A stretch of 64,000 nucleotides of DNA, taken from NCBI GenBank assembly GCA_020796225.1, contig CM036755.1, positions 45,736,306 to 45,800,305 of the forward strand, in the 5' to 3' direction. The notes below the pieces were generated by a model that saw only the letters and a program-made list of their open reading frames with translations, did not search any database and was not told the origin of the DNA. Of this stretch, positions 1 to 11,510 are shown in pieces. The translations under genes and the position numbers were made by a program. How positions within the stretch are numbered: position 1 is the first letter of the stretch; every line of letters begins with the position of its first letter. This DNA is from Arion vulgaris (taxonomy: Eukaryota; Mollusca; Gastropoda; Stylommatophora; Arionidae).

Positions 1-756
1 CAAAATCATGAATAACAAAATAAAATTTATTATACTTTTTATATATTTTCTTTTTTCTGTGGGCATAAACAAAAAATATTGAATTATATTTTATGGAATG
101 GTTTGCAATAAGTCATACAGTGTTAATGAGAGAAAAATGAATGCAAAATTATCATACAATTCAAAATGTGGGACTTCATCACAACATGTCTGTAACATGT
201 CATTGTTCCATCCTTTCATATTTGAATTGTACGTCATTTTGCAAATATACAATGGTACAATGATTTGCAATAAAGTTATGTGCCATTGAGGCTAACCATA
301 AAATTGAATGAAAATCGTGGCATATCTTTGCAGGACATTGCCATCAAACAAGTCGATTCTCTAGGCAACACATGCGTTCAGTAGTTTCCATTGCTTTCTG
401 AAATGTGAGGTATTTTAACCATTTGTATTCCCTGGTATTCAACAAACTTGCATCTAACCTGCCCGCTATGGAGTTTGAACCAGGTACTCTTGGGTTGTGA
501 TCGAGCTTACTCGAAAAATCACAAATGAGAATTTGATAAACTAAAACTTTTTATCAACATGGCTGCTGCAGGACATGAAGTGCATACATACTTTTAAGGA
601 TTTTTTTGGGACTGAATTGAGAAATTTTGAAGACTCCATTTCAAGAAGGAAAAAATACATATATCTAACATTTCATTTTAGGGAGCAAAACATTAAAGAT
701 ATTCTGTACTGGACCCCAGCTTTGGGAGGACGAATAAATGATATAGGATTTTTGTT
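1..756. other. Unassigned AT-rich DNA
   Basis: No repeat or gene recognised. An open frame at 575-740 contains a possible acceptor at about 693 (CATTTTAG), but no donor follows before the SINE begins, so no exon is called. Confidence 0.4.
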
Positions 757-1005
757 CGCCCAAGTGGTTACAGGTGCCCAAATTTGGGGTGTAAAGAATA
801 GGACCACTGTTACCTGCCACGCATGGTGTAAGAGGCGACTAAGGAGGTTTGACTGAAATCGGATGCATGTGTCCTAAGCGTGTAGAACTCTATGCGTTTA
901 GGGGCCTACCAAACCAATGTGCAACGTATACACGTTCTTGGCAAAGATCAAACATCACAAAGAGTGATTAAAATTGGTAGTAAAGAACGTACGCAAAGAA
1001 GAAGG
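757..1005 (+). mobile_element. SINE-A, full length
   Basis: Head CGCCCAAGTGGTTAC, then GGATGCA and the CAATGTGCAACG body, ending in the AACGTACGCAAAGAAGAAG tail. No Pol III boxes are clear. Confidence 0.85.
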
Positions 1006-1694
1006 ATTTGAGTTACAGGTGGAATAATTTCAAGTAGTTTTGAAGAGTTCCAAAATAGAACTGGGTCTACTGAGGTACGTTAAAATATTTCTGCAAAAAA
1101 CTTTGCTGCAGTTGTTCATCTCTATGTGCTAACTGTAGTGAAAAGAAAAATGATCACAATATAACATGTTGAGCATTGATATATATTTTGATTACATATG
1201 CAAGGATAAAGAGAAAACTTTTTAAAAATATAGAATAATTTAATGTCATGTTTTCTGCGTTATTGATATTTATTAAACAATTTTTAAAAACTCATGTTAT
1301 CGTTAATACATTTTGTGAGGTAAAATTTTCATTAATTTCTGCATGTCTTTCAAATACAAATTCTGCACAAAATTATTCTGGTAATTGTACATTATTCAAA
1401 TATTTAGTAAGATTTTCTTTACAAATACACACTAATAATGAATAACAAGAATTACAAAAAAGGTTCTACCTTGAAACAAATATCTCTGGGTTTATAAAAT
1501 TTATGACATTGCAAAAATTTGAAAAGATTTTAATTTTAAAAAAACTGATGGGATACTGAAATATAAAGAGATTGTTTAATGAAAAAATGTTGCAGCACTG
1601 AGTGTCAGGTGTGTCACATTCTTTGAGAGATTTCAGAACAAATAAATTTAATGAAATTTACACACATATGGGGGAAAATTAATAATTTTGTCTT
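1006..1694. other. Downstream of the orphan gene: likely 3' UTR
   Basis: AT-rich, repeat-free DNA after the stop codon at 1695 on the minus strand. A minus-strand AATAAA candidate lies near 1269-1274, weakly supported. Confidence 0.35.
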
Positions 1695-1941
1695 TTAAAA
1701 GAGCATAAGAAGACGTGAGGCGTATGCCAAAGTAAGGACACCACACATCATGATGATATGACGAACAGCTTGTAGACCTGCAGCAGCAGTATCTTTACCA
1801 GTATTGATGGATGATTCATCGGTGGTGAATTCAAATCTTCTGTGTGGTCCAATTGTAGTTCTGCTGGTACTAACAGATGATACTTTTAAAGTAGAAGATG
1901 AGGTACATGCGGCATCGTCTGTATCAAGCGTAGCATGATTT
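1695..1941 (-). CDS. Orphan GPI-protein gene, exon 3 (C-terminus)
   Basis: The acceptor is TTTTTCAG. One base completes a Gln codon, then 81 codons lead to the TAA at 1695-1697. It holds the sixth cysteine, a Ser/Thr-rich linker and the terminal hydrophobic segment HIIMMCGVLTLAYASRL. The short polar stretch before it (NTGKDTAAAG) is a plausible GPI attachment zone. Confidence 0.8.
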
Positions 1942-4900
1942 CTGAAAAATAGGTAAAGATATGGTTAATATTATCGCTAAGATACATAAAAACAACAAAG
2001 AGATAAAAAAACAAAGGATACAATTATTAACAAGGCCAGTCTATCTACCATCATCATTGTCCCCAGAGCATCTAAAATAATGAATCATGGTGCTAGTCAG
2101 ACGCTCAGTCTCCAAACCAGGGATTCATAGGCTTGTAGCATCTGCTAGCACCAGTGTAAGAACAAAGCTGACCAAGACTATCTCCCTGTGGCAGATCCAG
2201 AAACACGATTATAAAATCTGGTTACATTCAGAGAAAGAAGTAGAAGCTAACCATATATCCCAAAAAGGTAATGACAAAATCAGATCTGTTGCACCTGTGT
2301 GGTGCTGGGGCCAGCAAAGAATAGTACCAATGTGACCTACAAGGCATGCGTGAGAGGTGACATATGACCTAGGGAAGCTACCTTAGTAAATAAAAAGCAA
2401 GGCAGAAATCGGATGTGCTGGCCTAATTGTAGGTGCATAACTGACAGCGTACAATCACTTAGGCTCAGATCACATACAAATCATACAGAGTGGTCTATAT
2501 GGAGCGTTCAAAGAAGGATCTGTTGGACCATAAGGTGCAGTTACGACATCTAACGCTGAAAACTACCTCAACATATTCTTGTTCTCCGGACTACATCCTG
2601 CAACAAAGAAGGATGATCCTCACATGAGTCGGCTCTGATGGCCTCCTCTACAATCAATAAAACTACCGCATTATTTCCTGGGCTATGCACAGAATTTATT
2701 ACCTGCCATTGGCTGAAATCGGATGCACATGTCCTAAACATGTAGAAATCTATGCGTTTAGGGGCCTACCAAACCAATATGCAACGTATACACGTTCTTG
2801 GCAAAGATCAAACATATCACAAAAGTGATTAAAATTTATCGTAAAGAACGCACACAAAGAAGATTACCTGCCAACAGCAACTGAGGTCAAATTTGCACAA
2901 ATCTCAGAGACAAAAGAAGTGATGTATGCTATACATTTGTTATACTAATAAATAACTGGAGACATAGAAGATGACAAAGCATGTCCTGCAGGACTGTATC
3001 CAAAACGCAGATCTGAACAGGTTGGACTAACGTCTACTACAAACTATGACATGGTTGAGAATCTGAGGCAGGCTATTTACACCAGCTCCCAATACAAAAC
3101 TGTGATGTGGCCGGCATCCTGACACCACCCAATACAGACATGTGGTCAGCAACCTGGCCGAACTACTTACACCAACGCCCAATACAAACTGATGTGGTCA
3201 GCAACCTGACCAAACTGCGTACACCAACACACAAACTATGATGTGGCCAAAAGCCTGCGTTATCAGAGGATCCAGAATCTAGTGAAATCACATAAGACAG
3301 CAGGCATTCTCAAAGTCTCAGGAACATTTCTCCTCATTTTATGTTTATAAACAATCTATAAATAATGTATACACTTACTGACAAATAGCTTCCTGGGCAG
3401 CACAAAAACCATGCATGGTTGTACCATTTGTTAAACAATAGGTTCTTTCTGGAAGATTTGGGTTGGTGCAAGTGCCATTGTAGCCAGTACAAGAGTCTGG
3501 ACCTGATGGACCTGAGGTTTGACTTGTTCTTTGGGACATTCCTGAAACCATTTGTAAGAAAAAAATTATACATTAATATATCAAGTTTTCATGGTAGCTT
3601 TTCATTCTCCGATCCATTGGCTCTCAATCTCAAGCGACCCTTTAATACAGTTCATTATGTGGTGACAAACCATAAAATTATTTTCGTTGCTACTTCATAA
3701 CTGTAATGTTGCTACTGTTATGAATCGTAATGTAAATATGATATGGAGGATGTATTTTCATTGTTACAAATTGAACATTAAAGCATAGTCACAAAAACAA
3801 TATGTAATTATATATTGTGAAATATTTATTTCTAATTATGATCAAATGTTTTCTGATGGTCTTATGTGACCCCTAGTTTGAGAACCACTGGTCTATTCAC
3901 AAATGAAAATGGTATATATAAATTTTCATCACAGTAGAGAATAGTTTAGATCTATATTCATACTTTTACTGCGATAGCACTTCTGTGATGTTGGGGCCAC
4001 GAGTGAAACAAAGAATAGTACTACTGCTACCTACAAGGCATGTCGGAAGAGGCAACTGATGTAGGACCTAGGAGGCTACCTAGTAAATAAAATTCGTTGC
4101 AGGAATCAGATCTGCTGGTCTACTTGTAGGCGTATAACCGGTACAATCACTCTTAGGTTCAAATCACATACAAATCAGTGAGTCGATATGAGCGGGTAAA
4201 GAAGAAGACTAGTAGAACATTCTAGCATGTAATGCTCTTGGCAGCAAATACACTCCTTTTGTTTTTGGTTCATTGTGTTCCAGCTGTGATTTATTTATGT
4301 TCCTGCTGTTCTTCCCCAAGTCGTTCTGGATCTTCCATTTCCATTTACACTTATCCCAGCATGTACAACGTACATACGTTCTTGGCAAAGATCAAAAGAT
4401 ATCACAAAGAGTGGTTAAAATTGTTGGTCGTAAAGACGACGCAGCAAAGAAGAAGACTTATCCCAGCACAGTTGTGATTTCAGAGTTATTCTCCATGCGT
4501 ATTGCATGCTAAATACATCTCTGTTGGATGATGGTGTTAATATTCTCTTGTCCATCCAGTGGTTACCCGGGCCCAAATTTGGGGTGTGAAGAATAGAACC
4601 GCTGTTACCTGCCACGCATGTCGTAGAGGCGACTAAGGAGGTTTGGCTGAAATCGGATGCATGTGTCAGCTAGGAATGCTAACCCAAACAAATGCTTGCA
4701 TAAACGGATGCACCGGCCGTAAGGCGCATAACGTGCAACGACCCCTCACAATGAGGAATGGGATAATGGATTCTACGATCACCAATCTACCTTGGAGATT
4801 TAGCCTCGCAGTAAGAAGTCCGACCTACCATCACGAGGATGGCCAAAACTTATTGTGGAAAGAGCACGAGGATGGCCAAAACTTATTGTGGAAAGGGTCG

Positions 4901-7900
4901 GCACAAACGGGGAAGCAGAAATCATAGGAATTATATGCTACAGAACTGCCCCCTGTATGCAGACTTGAGAAGAGGTGGCCCACTTACAAAAAAGAGGTGG
5001 CCCACTTATAGAGAAAGAAGTGGCCCACTTATAGAAGAAGAGGTGGCCTTATGAGAAGAAAGAGGTGGCCCACTTACAGAGAAGAAAGAGGTGGCCCACT
5101 TACAGAGAAGAAAGAGGTGGCCCACTTACAGAGAAGAAAGAGGTGGCCCACTTACGAGAAGAAAGAGGTGGCCCTTACAGAGAAGAAAGTGGTGGCCCAC
5201 TTACAGAAGAAGTGGTGGCCACTCACTAGCGTCCAAGACAAACGGTATGGTGTGGCTGATAATCTGAGGCAGACGGCTGCCTTTATTAGAGAATCCGAAA
5301 TCTAGTGAGAACGCAGAACAGGGGATATTCTCTTGTCGATACCGCATCAACAAATAAACACTGTACAGGTATTAAGAACTGTGCAAGCAGTTCGTGGTTA
5401 GAGAATAGTATTTATCCATCATTTGTCCACAAAATGTTTTGTGCAGATGGGAAAACATCAAAAACGTCTACATATGGTTGCACAAATGCTGCCTTACTCA
5501 GTGTGTGTGGTTACTCTGTGTTTGGTTTACTCATGTGTGTGTGTGGTTTACCTGATTGTGGTGTGGTTTACCTCTATTGTGTGTGTGTGGTTTACTCATT
5601 GTGTGTGTGGTTTACTCATTGTGTGTGTGGTTTACTCATTGTGTGTGTGGTTTACTCATTGTGTGTGTTGGTTTACTCTGTGTGTGTGTGGGTTTACCTG
5701 TTTAGAAGAGCAAACATGCGCTTTAACTCTGTGTGTGTGGTTTACTCATTGTGTGTGTGGTTTACTCATTGTGTGTGTGGTTTACTCATTTGTGTGTGGT
5801 TTACTCATTGTGTGTGTGGTTTACTCATATTGTGTGTGTGTGTGTGTGTAGATATTAAAGACAAAAAATGCAGCTTTGCATCACACAAGCCACTAGAGCA
5901 GTCTAAGAAAAAAACAGCAAACTGGGACACTGGGCAACAACCAATTCAAGAGTGTGACGACTAAAGAATAAGAGTAGTCATCATCAGGTGCCGTTCCGGC
6001 TGGCGTAGGCGATCATGGATATCCACAATCTCTGGTGTTTGCTATCAATTCAGATGTTGACGCTCTACTGTGCAATGAAGTCACGACTATCCAAAGTTTT
6101 CAGTTGTGTCTTACTCTGCCCCGATTTTACCAGTTGTTACAATGTGTTCTAAACCTCCCCTCCTCAATCACGTCGGAAAAATGATGACTGCCTCTTTCTT
6201 ATATATTGATAATGAAGTTTTCTGTGTCTTGACCTCATTCATCACCTCAACATTAGTTATTTAGCAGTTCATCATAGTCCATGGAATTATAAGAATAGTA
6301 TTGGCTGAAATCGGATGCACATGTCCTAAACATGTAGAAGTCTATGCATTTAGGGGCCTACTAAACCAATGTGCAACTATACACGTTCTTGGCAAAGATC
6401 AAACATATCACAGAGTGATTCAAATTGATCGTAAAGAACGAACACAAAGAAGAAGATAAGAATAGTACTATATTTAATTGATTGACAAATAGACACAAAA
6501 ATATGGTAGAATTCGAATAATACAATATTGTAACGAGTATATATTTCTACAGTAACGAAGTTACAAATACTTAGAAATAACTGAATCATACACCAGCCAA
6601 CAATTACAGGTTTTATAATACAAAACACGCCGGCGGAAGTAGCTAGCTTTGAATTAAGGTCATGCCGACGAGTTGGTGTGGTGGGATCAACGACAAGACT
6701 CCTAAATCGTCATAAACAGCGCAGCTCGCGTGGGTTTACTGGTCACGCGAGCTGCTTGTCACTTTGATTCTTCTACGTGCTCTAGAAAACCAGCGATTTC
6801 ATCTGTGGGAGCTTTCGAAATGTTTGTCGACTAACATGTTGCAGTGCACCAAATCTTCCGAAAATCTTGCTGCGACCTCATCATTGTGATTATATTGAAT
6901 TTCCGTACAGGCCACCGTCTGCTTTATATTAGACACGCCATCATAGTTTATCTTACATGCACGATATTGTATGTAAGCCACCTCTTCTCAGGTCTGCATC
7001 ATGGGGTAGTTTTATAGGTCATGGTGCCATACATCCTGAATCTCCGTGGCCTTTCGTTTCTATATGCAGAGATGCCTCCCGTATGACAAGGGTCCTCAAT
7101 CCATTTCTTATGTCAAATACTTAAAATTCTTATTTGCAGTTGCAGTCATTTTTTTTCTTAGTTTCTTCTCAGTATAGTTCTTTTCGGTACACAAGCATAA
7201 GGAGAACATTGCCGTAACACTTTATGCTTCCCCACTTGTTAAATCATTTTGTCCCTATATTTACTCCATAATTGTACCAGTTGAGCAGTATGGTACACTG
7301 TCTATGTGAGAATAAAAGTGTCGTGTTAGTCACTGGCTATTTTTGTTTGTTTGCGAACGTTCATGACAATTTTAATCATTGTGATGTATTGTTTTCCTGA
7401 TCCAGAAGCACTTGAGCTTTCAGCTCTTCGGCTCGGTACCATGGACTTCGTAACCCTTCGGTTCGGTGCCACGAACACTGTAAATCTGGAGAACCTGTAT
7501 TTAGCTTTTTTAGTCAGCCCGCGGAATTGAACCCGCACTCACATTGAGCTTGTAACCTGTTGTCCAACGCGCTACGAAAAGGTTGGACAGGCGGGCATTG
7601 TGATGTATAAACAATCTTTGACAAAAACGGTTTGAACGTGAAGTCCCCTACTAGTGTTGGGAAGGCGCATCCAACATAACTGGCTGTTTTTCAAAATTGG
7701 GCTTAATTGTAAACAATAGCACTAATTTCAAAGTATAACAGTTGTTGCACGACTGTGTGCGTCTTAGCTACACAGTCTAGTCACATCACAGTGAAATCAC
7801 TGGACCTAAATGTACTAACCATATGAGTATATCTTACGCTGACGTTAAGCTGCTTTAATTCTCAGCATTAATCTCCTTTCTCGAGTTATTACATAAATTA

Positions 7901-9209
7901 AATATTCCCACGACTTGAGTTTGTGAAGGATTCAGAGCATTCGCGGCCCTGGCCTACTGAACAATTTCTCTGACGCTATAGGCTACAGAGTTGACACCTT
8001 TCCGAAAGCTGATACTGAAAGCTATTGATGAGCGGGTATAGGTGTGAGGCTGTCTCGAGATTTCTAGCAATATTTTATACCTGCTCGTAAATAAGATAGC
8101 GCAGCTGCAGTCAGAAGCTGAATATTATAACCCCCTCCCCAATCCCTTAATTTAATGTGTGCCCCCTTAAGTTCTAACTGTTACTGGTAGCTTGGGGGTT
8201 TCTGTAACGTGTCACACAAGAAGTATTAGTTTAAGATGTGTACGGAAATAATGAGCCAATGATGTGTTGAATTACCAAAACGGTGTCACCAAATTCATAT
8301 TGAATGATATATATATATATATATTGTGCGTGAGGAAACTTGAAACATGCCAACAATTTTTTTTTAAATGTGATTTCCCATTAAAACCTTGACTTAACAC
8401 CGGCCAGAGTGCTACCATTTTGAATTGAAACCACGCCAGGTAAAATAAAGGCGCAACATTAATAAAAATAAACGTGGTCTTCCTCTTCGCTGGAATACCA
8501 TCACATGCCCTCATCCAATCCGTTTCTTCTTTTATGTCCACAACACTTCACATTTTCTTATTTGTAGCATCAGCCAGTTTTCTTTGATTTAAGTTTCTTC
8601 TGGATATGTAATAATTCTCTTTCTGTCCCCGAAATGTAGAGTACATTTCTGCAACACTTTGCACCCCATAAAACATTATGTATGCTTTCCCAATACTTAA
8701 AATACGATATCCACGTGATTTCACATAAAAACGTTTTGACACCGGCCAGAGAGTGCAACCATTTTGAATTGAAACCACGCCAAGTCAAAAACAAAAACGC
8801 GAATTAAATTAAATAAACGATTAAATCTACAATCTAATATTTTATAACTAAGTTGCACATTTAATTTATACTAGCAAATCTGAAGAAGAAAAAAATGACT
8901 AGCATTAATCACACTAATATAAATAGCAATACAGTCGTCAATATTAAATACTAAATAAAATCAATGCTAAATGTCTGCATTACTATTTTTTAAAAGAAAC
9001 AATTGAAAAGATTGGAGACCTCATTGCGTCTCGTTTGAAGAAATACCATTCATTAATTTTATTTCACTTACCAAAAGAAATAAAAATATATATGAAAGCA
9101 GTATAAATCTTTATAAAAATAAAAAAAATATAAATGACTCACCCAAACTGGCAAGCAAAGCCAGACCGAAGATCATACACCACATAGAGAAGGAGCCACA
9201 AGTTGCCAT
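1695..9209 (-). CDS. Six-cysteine, probably GPI-anchored surface protein (orphan), 3 exons
   Basis: Coding exons are 9209-9143, 3541-3379 and 1941-1695, with GT/AG borders. Junctions fall in phase 1 and phase 2 and both keep the frame, giving 158 residues. Residues 1-23 form a signal peptide with hydrophobic core MIFGLALLASLG. The ectodomain has six cysteines, C40, C47, C58, C69, C76 and C89, spaced 6-10-10-6-12, and two N-glycosylation sequons at N44 and N61. A Ser/Thr-rich stretch follows (about 90-125). Residues 138-158 are a hydrophobic tail that runs to the stop with no cytoplasmic part, as in GPI-anchored proteins. I infer a secreted or surface protein and do not recognise the family; it could be a short receptor or adhesion molecule. 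The introns (5.6 kb and 1.4 kb) are full of SINEs. An extra skipped exon cannot be excluded, but no frame problem requires one. Confidence 0.8.
2294..2517 (+). mobile_element. SINE-B
   Basis: Starts CCTGTGTGGTGCTGGGG, contains AGAATAGTACCA and GGCTCAGATCACATAC, and ends GGAGCGTTCAAAGAAGG. It lies in intron 2 of the orphan gene. Confidence 0.8.
2709..2862 (+). mobile_element. SINE-A short form with 11-bp target duplication
   Basis: Begins TTGGCTGAAATCGG and ends CACACAAAGAAG. The flanks ATTACCTGCCA at 2698-2708 and 2863-2873 are perfect direct repeats. Confidence 0.85.
2970..3320 (+). mobile_element. LINE-beta C-terminal fragment, degenerate
   Basis: CCTGCAGGACTG and the later GAATCTAGTGA stretch match the 3' coding ends seen at 5220-5310 and 40720-40800. 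The middle carries three imperfect copies of an approximately 60-bp unit (CACCAACGCCCAATACAAACT). Confidence 0.5.
3379..3541 (-). CDS. Orphan GPI-protein gene, exon 2 (five cysteines)
   Basis: The acceptor is TTTCAG and the donor is GTAAGTG. The 163 bases are two bases, 53 codons and two bases, fitting exon 1 (one base) and exon 3 (one base). The exon carries five of the six ectodomain cysteines and both NGT sequons. Confidence 0.82.
3985..4208 (+). mobile_element. SINE-B
   Basis: Colinear with other B copies from TGTTGGGGCC to GGTAAAGAAGAAG. Diverged. Confidence 0.75.
4362..4455 (+). mobile_element. SINE-A 3' fragment (94 bp) with 13-bp target duplication
   Basis: Only the 3' part of SINE-A is present. 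ACTTATCCCAGCA at 4349-4361 and 4456-4468 flanks it exactly, so the truncated form was inserted as such. Confidence 0.85.
4557..5325 (+). mobile_element. SINE-A/LINE-beta chimera with internal minisatellite
   Basis: A SINE-A head (CAGTGGTTACCCGGGCCC to AAATCGGATGCA) joins a LINE-beta 3' coding end (LQNCPLYADLR, then YGVADNLRQTAAFI and a stop). A second copy with the same junction is at 40311-40815. Inside are a duplicated CACGAGGATGGCC segment and an expansion of a 25-bp unit (GAGGTGGCCCACTTAC). Confidence 0.75.
4965..5222. repeat. Minisatellite, about 25-bp unit
   Basis: About ten imperfect copies of AGAAAGAGGTGGCCCACTT. The sister chimera at 40700 has a single unit, so the array arose after insertion. 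Confidence 0.85.
5500..5850. repeat. Minisatellite, 20-bp unit with GT runs
   Basis: Repeats of GTGTGTGTGGTTTACTCATT, ending in a (GT)n tract. Open frames across it are by-products of the repeat. Confidence 0.9.
5870..6270. mobile_element. LINE fragments
   Basis: 5870-5965 resembles the LINE C-terminal tail at 15030-15185 (CCACTAGAGCAG...ACACTGGGCAACAAC). 5985-6270 is the reverse-oriented LINE stretch also found at 12060-12350. Confidence 0.55.
6301..6455 (+). mobile_element. SINE-A short form with 12-bp target duplication
   Basis: Begins TTGGCTGAAATCGG. ATAAGAATAGTA at 6289-6300 and 6456-6467 flanks it exactly. Confidence 0.9.
7397..7605 (-). mobile_element. SINE-F, tRNA-derived
   Basis: On the minus strand a tRNA-like head (GTAGCGCGTTGGA; B-box-like GGTTCAATTCCGCGG) is followed by a body with GGCACCGAACCGAAGGGTTA. 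Copies lie at 9549, 14075, 19256 and 51518. Confidence 0.75.
7606..8370. other. Unassigned intron DNA of the orphan gene
   Basis: No repeat or coding signal recognised. The only notable feature is a C-rich stretch near 8131-8170. Confidence 0.35.
8380..8790 (-). mobile_element. LINE-alpha fragment between direct repeats
   Basis: 8455-8700 matches LINE-alpha C-terminal DNA (compare 56215-56300). It sits between two approximately 65-bp direct repeats at 8380-8445 and 8725-8790 (ACACCGGCCAGAG; TTTTGAATTGAAACCACGCC). Confidence 0.5.
9143..9209 (-). CDS. Orphan GPI-protein gene, exon 1 (start and signal peptide)
   Basis: Sixty-seven coding bases: ATG at 9209, 22 codons plus one base, then donor GTGAGT at 9142. 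It encodes MATCGS followed by a hydrophobic core. The upstream 150 bases are GC-richer than the surroundings and probably hold the 5' UTR and promoter. The ATG was chosen because the signal peptide begins directly after it. An in-frame Met further upstream at 9365 would put a long, unlikely extension in front of the signal. Confidence 0.8.
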
Positions 9210-9548
9210 GTCTGTCTGTCTCGCAAGTTGGAGGAAGCAATGAACAGAAATGCGGTCTGTCTCCAAAAGTTTTGGACTAGCTACGCTCAAACACAAAGGG
9301 ACACGGGATAGCGTTCCTGATGCCGCGTGACTCACCGATATAACGCCACCCCTCTGGTCCCGCATTAGGGAGTGATGGGGGGTGAACAGTCCGTTTAAAT
9401 GAAAGTGTGCTTGTTACGGTTAATTGGCATGCTGCTGTCCACTTAAAAAAAATGAAGGTTATCATTTCTTAAGAGGAGGTACAACTTTACAATCTTATTT
9501 TGGAGTCATTTCATTTAAATCAAGGTATATATTTAATTGAAATAATAG

Positions 9549-9755
9549 GCCTGTCTGCCCAGCGTGTTCGTAGCGCGTTGGACTACGGGTGACTATCCCT
9601 CTGTGTGTGCAGGTTCAATTCCGCGGGATGGCAGAAAAAGCCACAGATTCCCCAGATTGACGGTGTTCGTGGCACCGAACCGAAGGGTTACGATGTTCAT
9701 GGCACCGAGCCGAAGAGCTGAAAGCTCAAGTGCTTCTGGATCGGAAAAAAATAAA
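9549..9755 (+). mobile_element. SINE-F, tRNA-derived
   Basis: CTGTCTGCCCAGCGTG head with GCGCGTTGGACTACGG and B-box-like GGTTCAATTCCGCGG. Ends near GCTTCTGGATCGGAAAA. Confidence 0.8.
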
Positions 9756-9899
9756 AATAAAAAATTAAAAATTGAAATAATAGACATGCATACTACTGTC
9801 TTGATAAAGACAAGTAAAGTGTCTTGAGACCTATTATTGAAAACAGTTTGGAACTTTTGATTCTCCGCAAGGAATTAATTCTTGTTCTTTTTTAAATGT

Positions 9900-10235
9900 T
9901 TGTTGACTCTCTCTCGCGATCACCGCCCAGACCGATGTACCAGATGTCCCCATAAATTCTATTTATGGGAAATCTGATTCATGCATTGGTGTGTTTACGT
10001 CACATCTTCAGCACCATTTGGAGCTCTGGTGCTTATCCTTCGGCGATGTATCCGGTTTCAGCCAGCGTTTACTCGGTTCGCTCTCCGTTCTGTAGCCATC
10101 TATTGTTTTTACGGTGTGGGGTAGCTAGCCTCACTCCCACCTCCTTAGCCGCCTCTAACGATATGCGTGTCAGATAATAGTGGTTCTATTCTTAACAACC
10201 CAATTTGGGCCCAGCAACCACTCGGGCGGTTTTGT
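9900..10235 (-). mobile_element. SINE-A head with an alternative 3' half (A/b)
   Basis: The right end, read on the minus strand, is a SINE-A head (CGCCCGAGTGGTTGCTGGGCCC, AGAATAGAACCAC). The rest matches 27590-27850 rather than the normal A body, ending GATCGCGAGAGAGAGTC. Confidence 0.7.
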
Positions 10236-10394
10236 TGACTAATACACCCTGACCTTCTTGTGGTTTCCATGGTGACGAAGAATATAACCACTCTCTCCTC
10301 TTGCGTGTTGTATAATGCCCCAAGAGGCGTCGAGCGCGAGGCAGGCGACCCCACACTAAAAAAAACCATTGTTTAAACTGTTCATTTGAGTGAA

Positions 10395-11340
10395 CATTGT
10401 TTTCTTCATCTTCAGCGATCTCTGGTCATGCGCTTAATTTACTGTGGACCACAAACTGGGCAGTCAGCTTCAGGTCTGTCAGGTTTCCCCAAAGCTTAGT
10501 TTTCAGGTCGACTGAGTGTGGCCACATGTTGCTTCTCAGCTCACACAGGAGAGGACAGTCTTGCAGGATATGCTCTGGTGTCTGTTCCGCCTGCTGACAC
10601 TGGCATGGAGCTGTTTGACTTATTCCTAGTATATATAAGTGTTTGTTGAGTCTGCAGTGTCCTGTGCGTAGTCGAAATATAATGACCTGGTCTGTTCTGC
10701 TTAGGTCTTTGAGGGAGTCTTTTCCATAATCATATCCAGTGTTTGTCTTCCAGTCTTCTGCAGATGTTCTCTGTATGAGGGGTTTAACCTCTTGAAAAGA
10801 CAAGGGTTGGTAAATTTGTTCTTTGGCACTGCCCTCCTTAGCTAAGACATCGGCACTCTCATTGCCTGCAATGCCACAGTGAGATGAAATCCACTGCAAG
10901 TGAATTTCTGCCTTTTCTGAAAGCTGAGCAAGTTCTCTTTTAGGTTTTGTACTGTGCTGTCAGCGGATTTAGTCTCCAGGGCTTGTATAGCTGACAGTGA
11001 ATCTGTAAGAAATACCATATTGCCTGCAGGTGCTTGCAGCTTATTCCTGTGCTGTCATCAGAAGGGCTAAGAGTTCTGCTTTGTAGTTGGAACATATTCT
11101 TCCAGTAGGGACCGCTAGAGACACAGTAGTAGCATCTGGGTGCCTAATGTACACTCCTGCTCCACCATTCATGGTTGCCTCCATTGCCGATCTATCTGTG
11201 TAAATTCTTGTCCAGCTGTCTTCTGGAAACATGTAATGGAGATGTTCCATTGTAGTTGCTTTCTTCACTAGATTAGGCTCGTCATCTTTGCTTAACAATT
11301 TAGGGATGGAGGTTGAGAAGTTTAGTGCTACTGAGTCTGG
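10395..11340 (-). pseudogene. LINE-beta remnant: RNase H and Cys-rich C-terminus
   Basis: Two broken minus-strand frames. The upstream one has an RNase H start (IYTDRSAMEATMNGGAGVYI, KAELLALL). The downstream one has WISSHCGIAGNESADVLAKEG, then RLRTGHCRLNKHLY and CQCQQAEQTPEHILQDCP. A frame break near 10900-11040 and loss of RT and endonuclease show it is dead. Confidence 0.8.
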
Positions 11341-11510
11341 TTCCCAGAGATCAAAAAGTAATTCTTCTGGTATGGAATTATGATTTGGATTTGGTTAGAC
11401 GTGTGGGCTTTAGGAACATTGTTTTGATTCTAACTTATGCGCCCGTAAGTGCGAGAAGAAATGATGATGAATATGTTTTGATATAGCCAATAACAGACTC
11501 GTTCTTAGGT

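Noticed and set aside
575..856. An exon of an unknown gene at the left edge
   Set aside because: A possible acceptor exists, but the frame runs into a SINE-A with no donor, and no family is recognised.
5305..5964. A 219-residue frame with a Cys/Val-rich middle resembling a membrane protein
   Set aside because: The middle is the GT-rich 20-bp minisatellite; no family resemblance outside it.
9593..9827. Open frames with APNRRVT and RRAESSSASG
   Set aside because: They are translations of SINE-F and recur in every copy of it.
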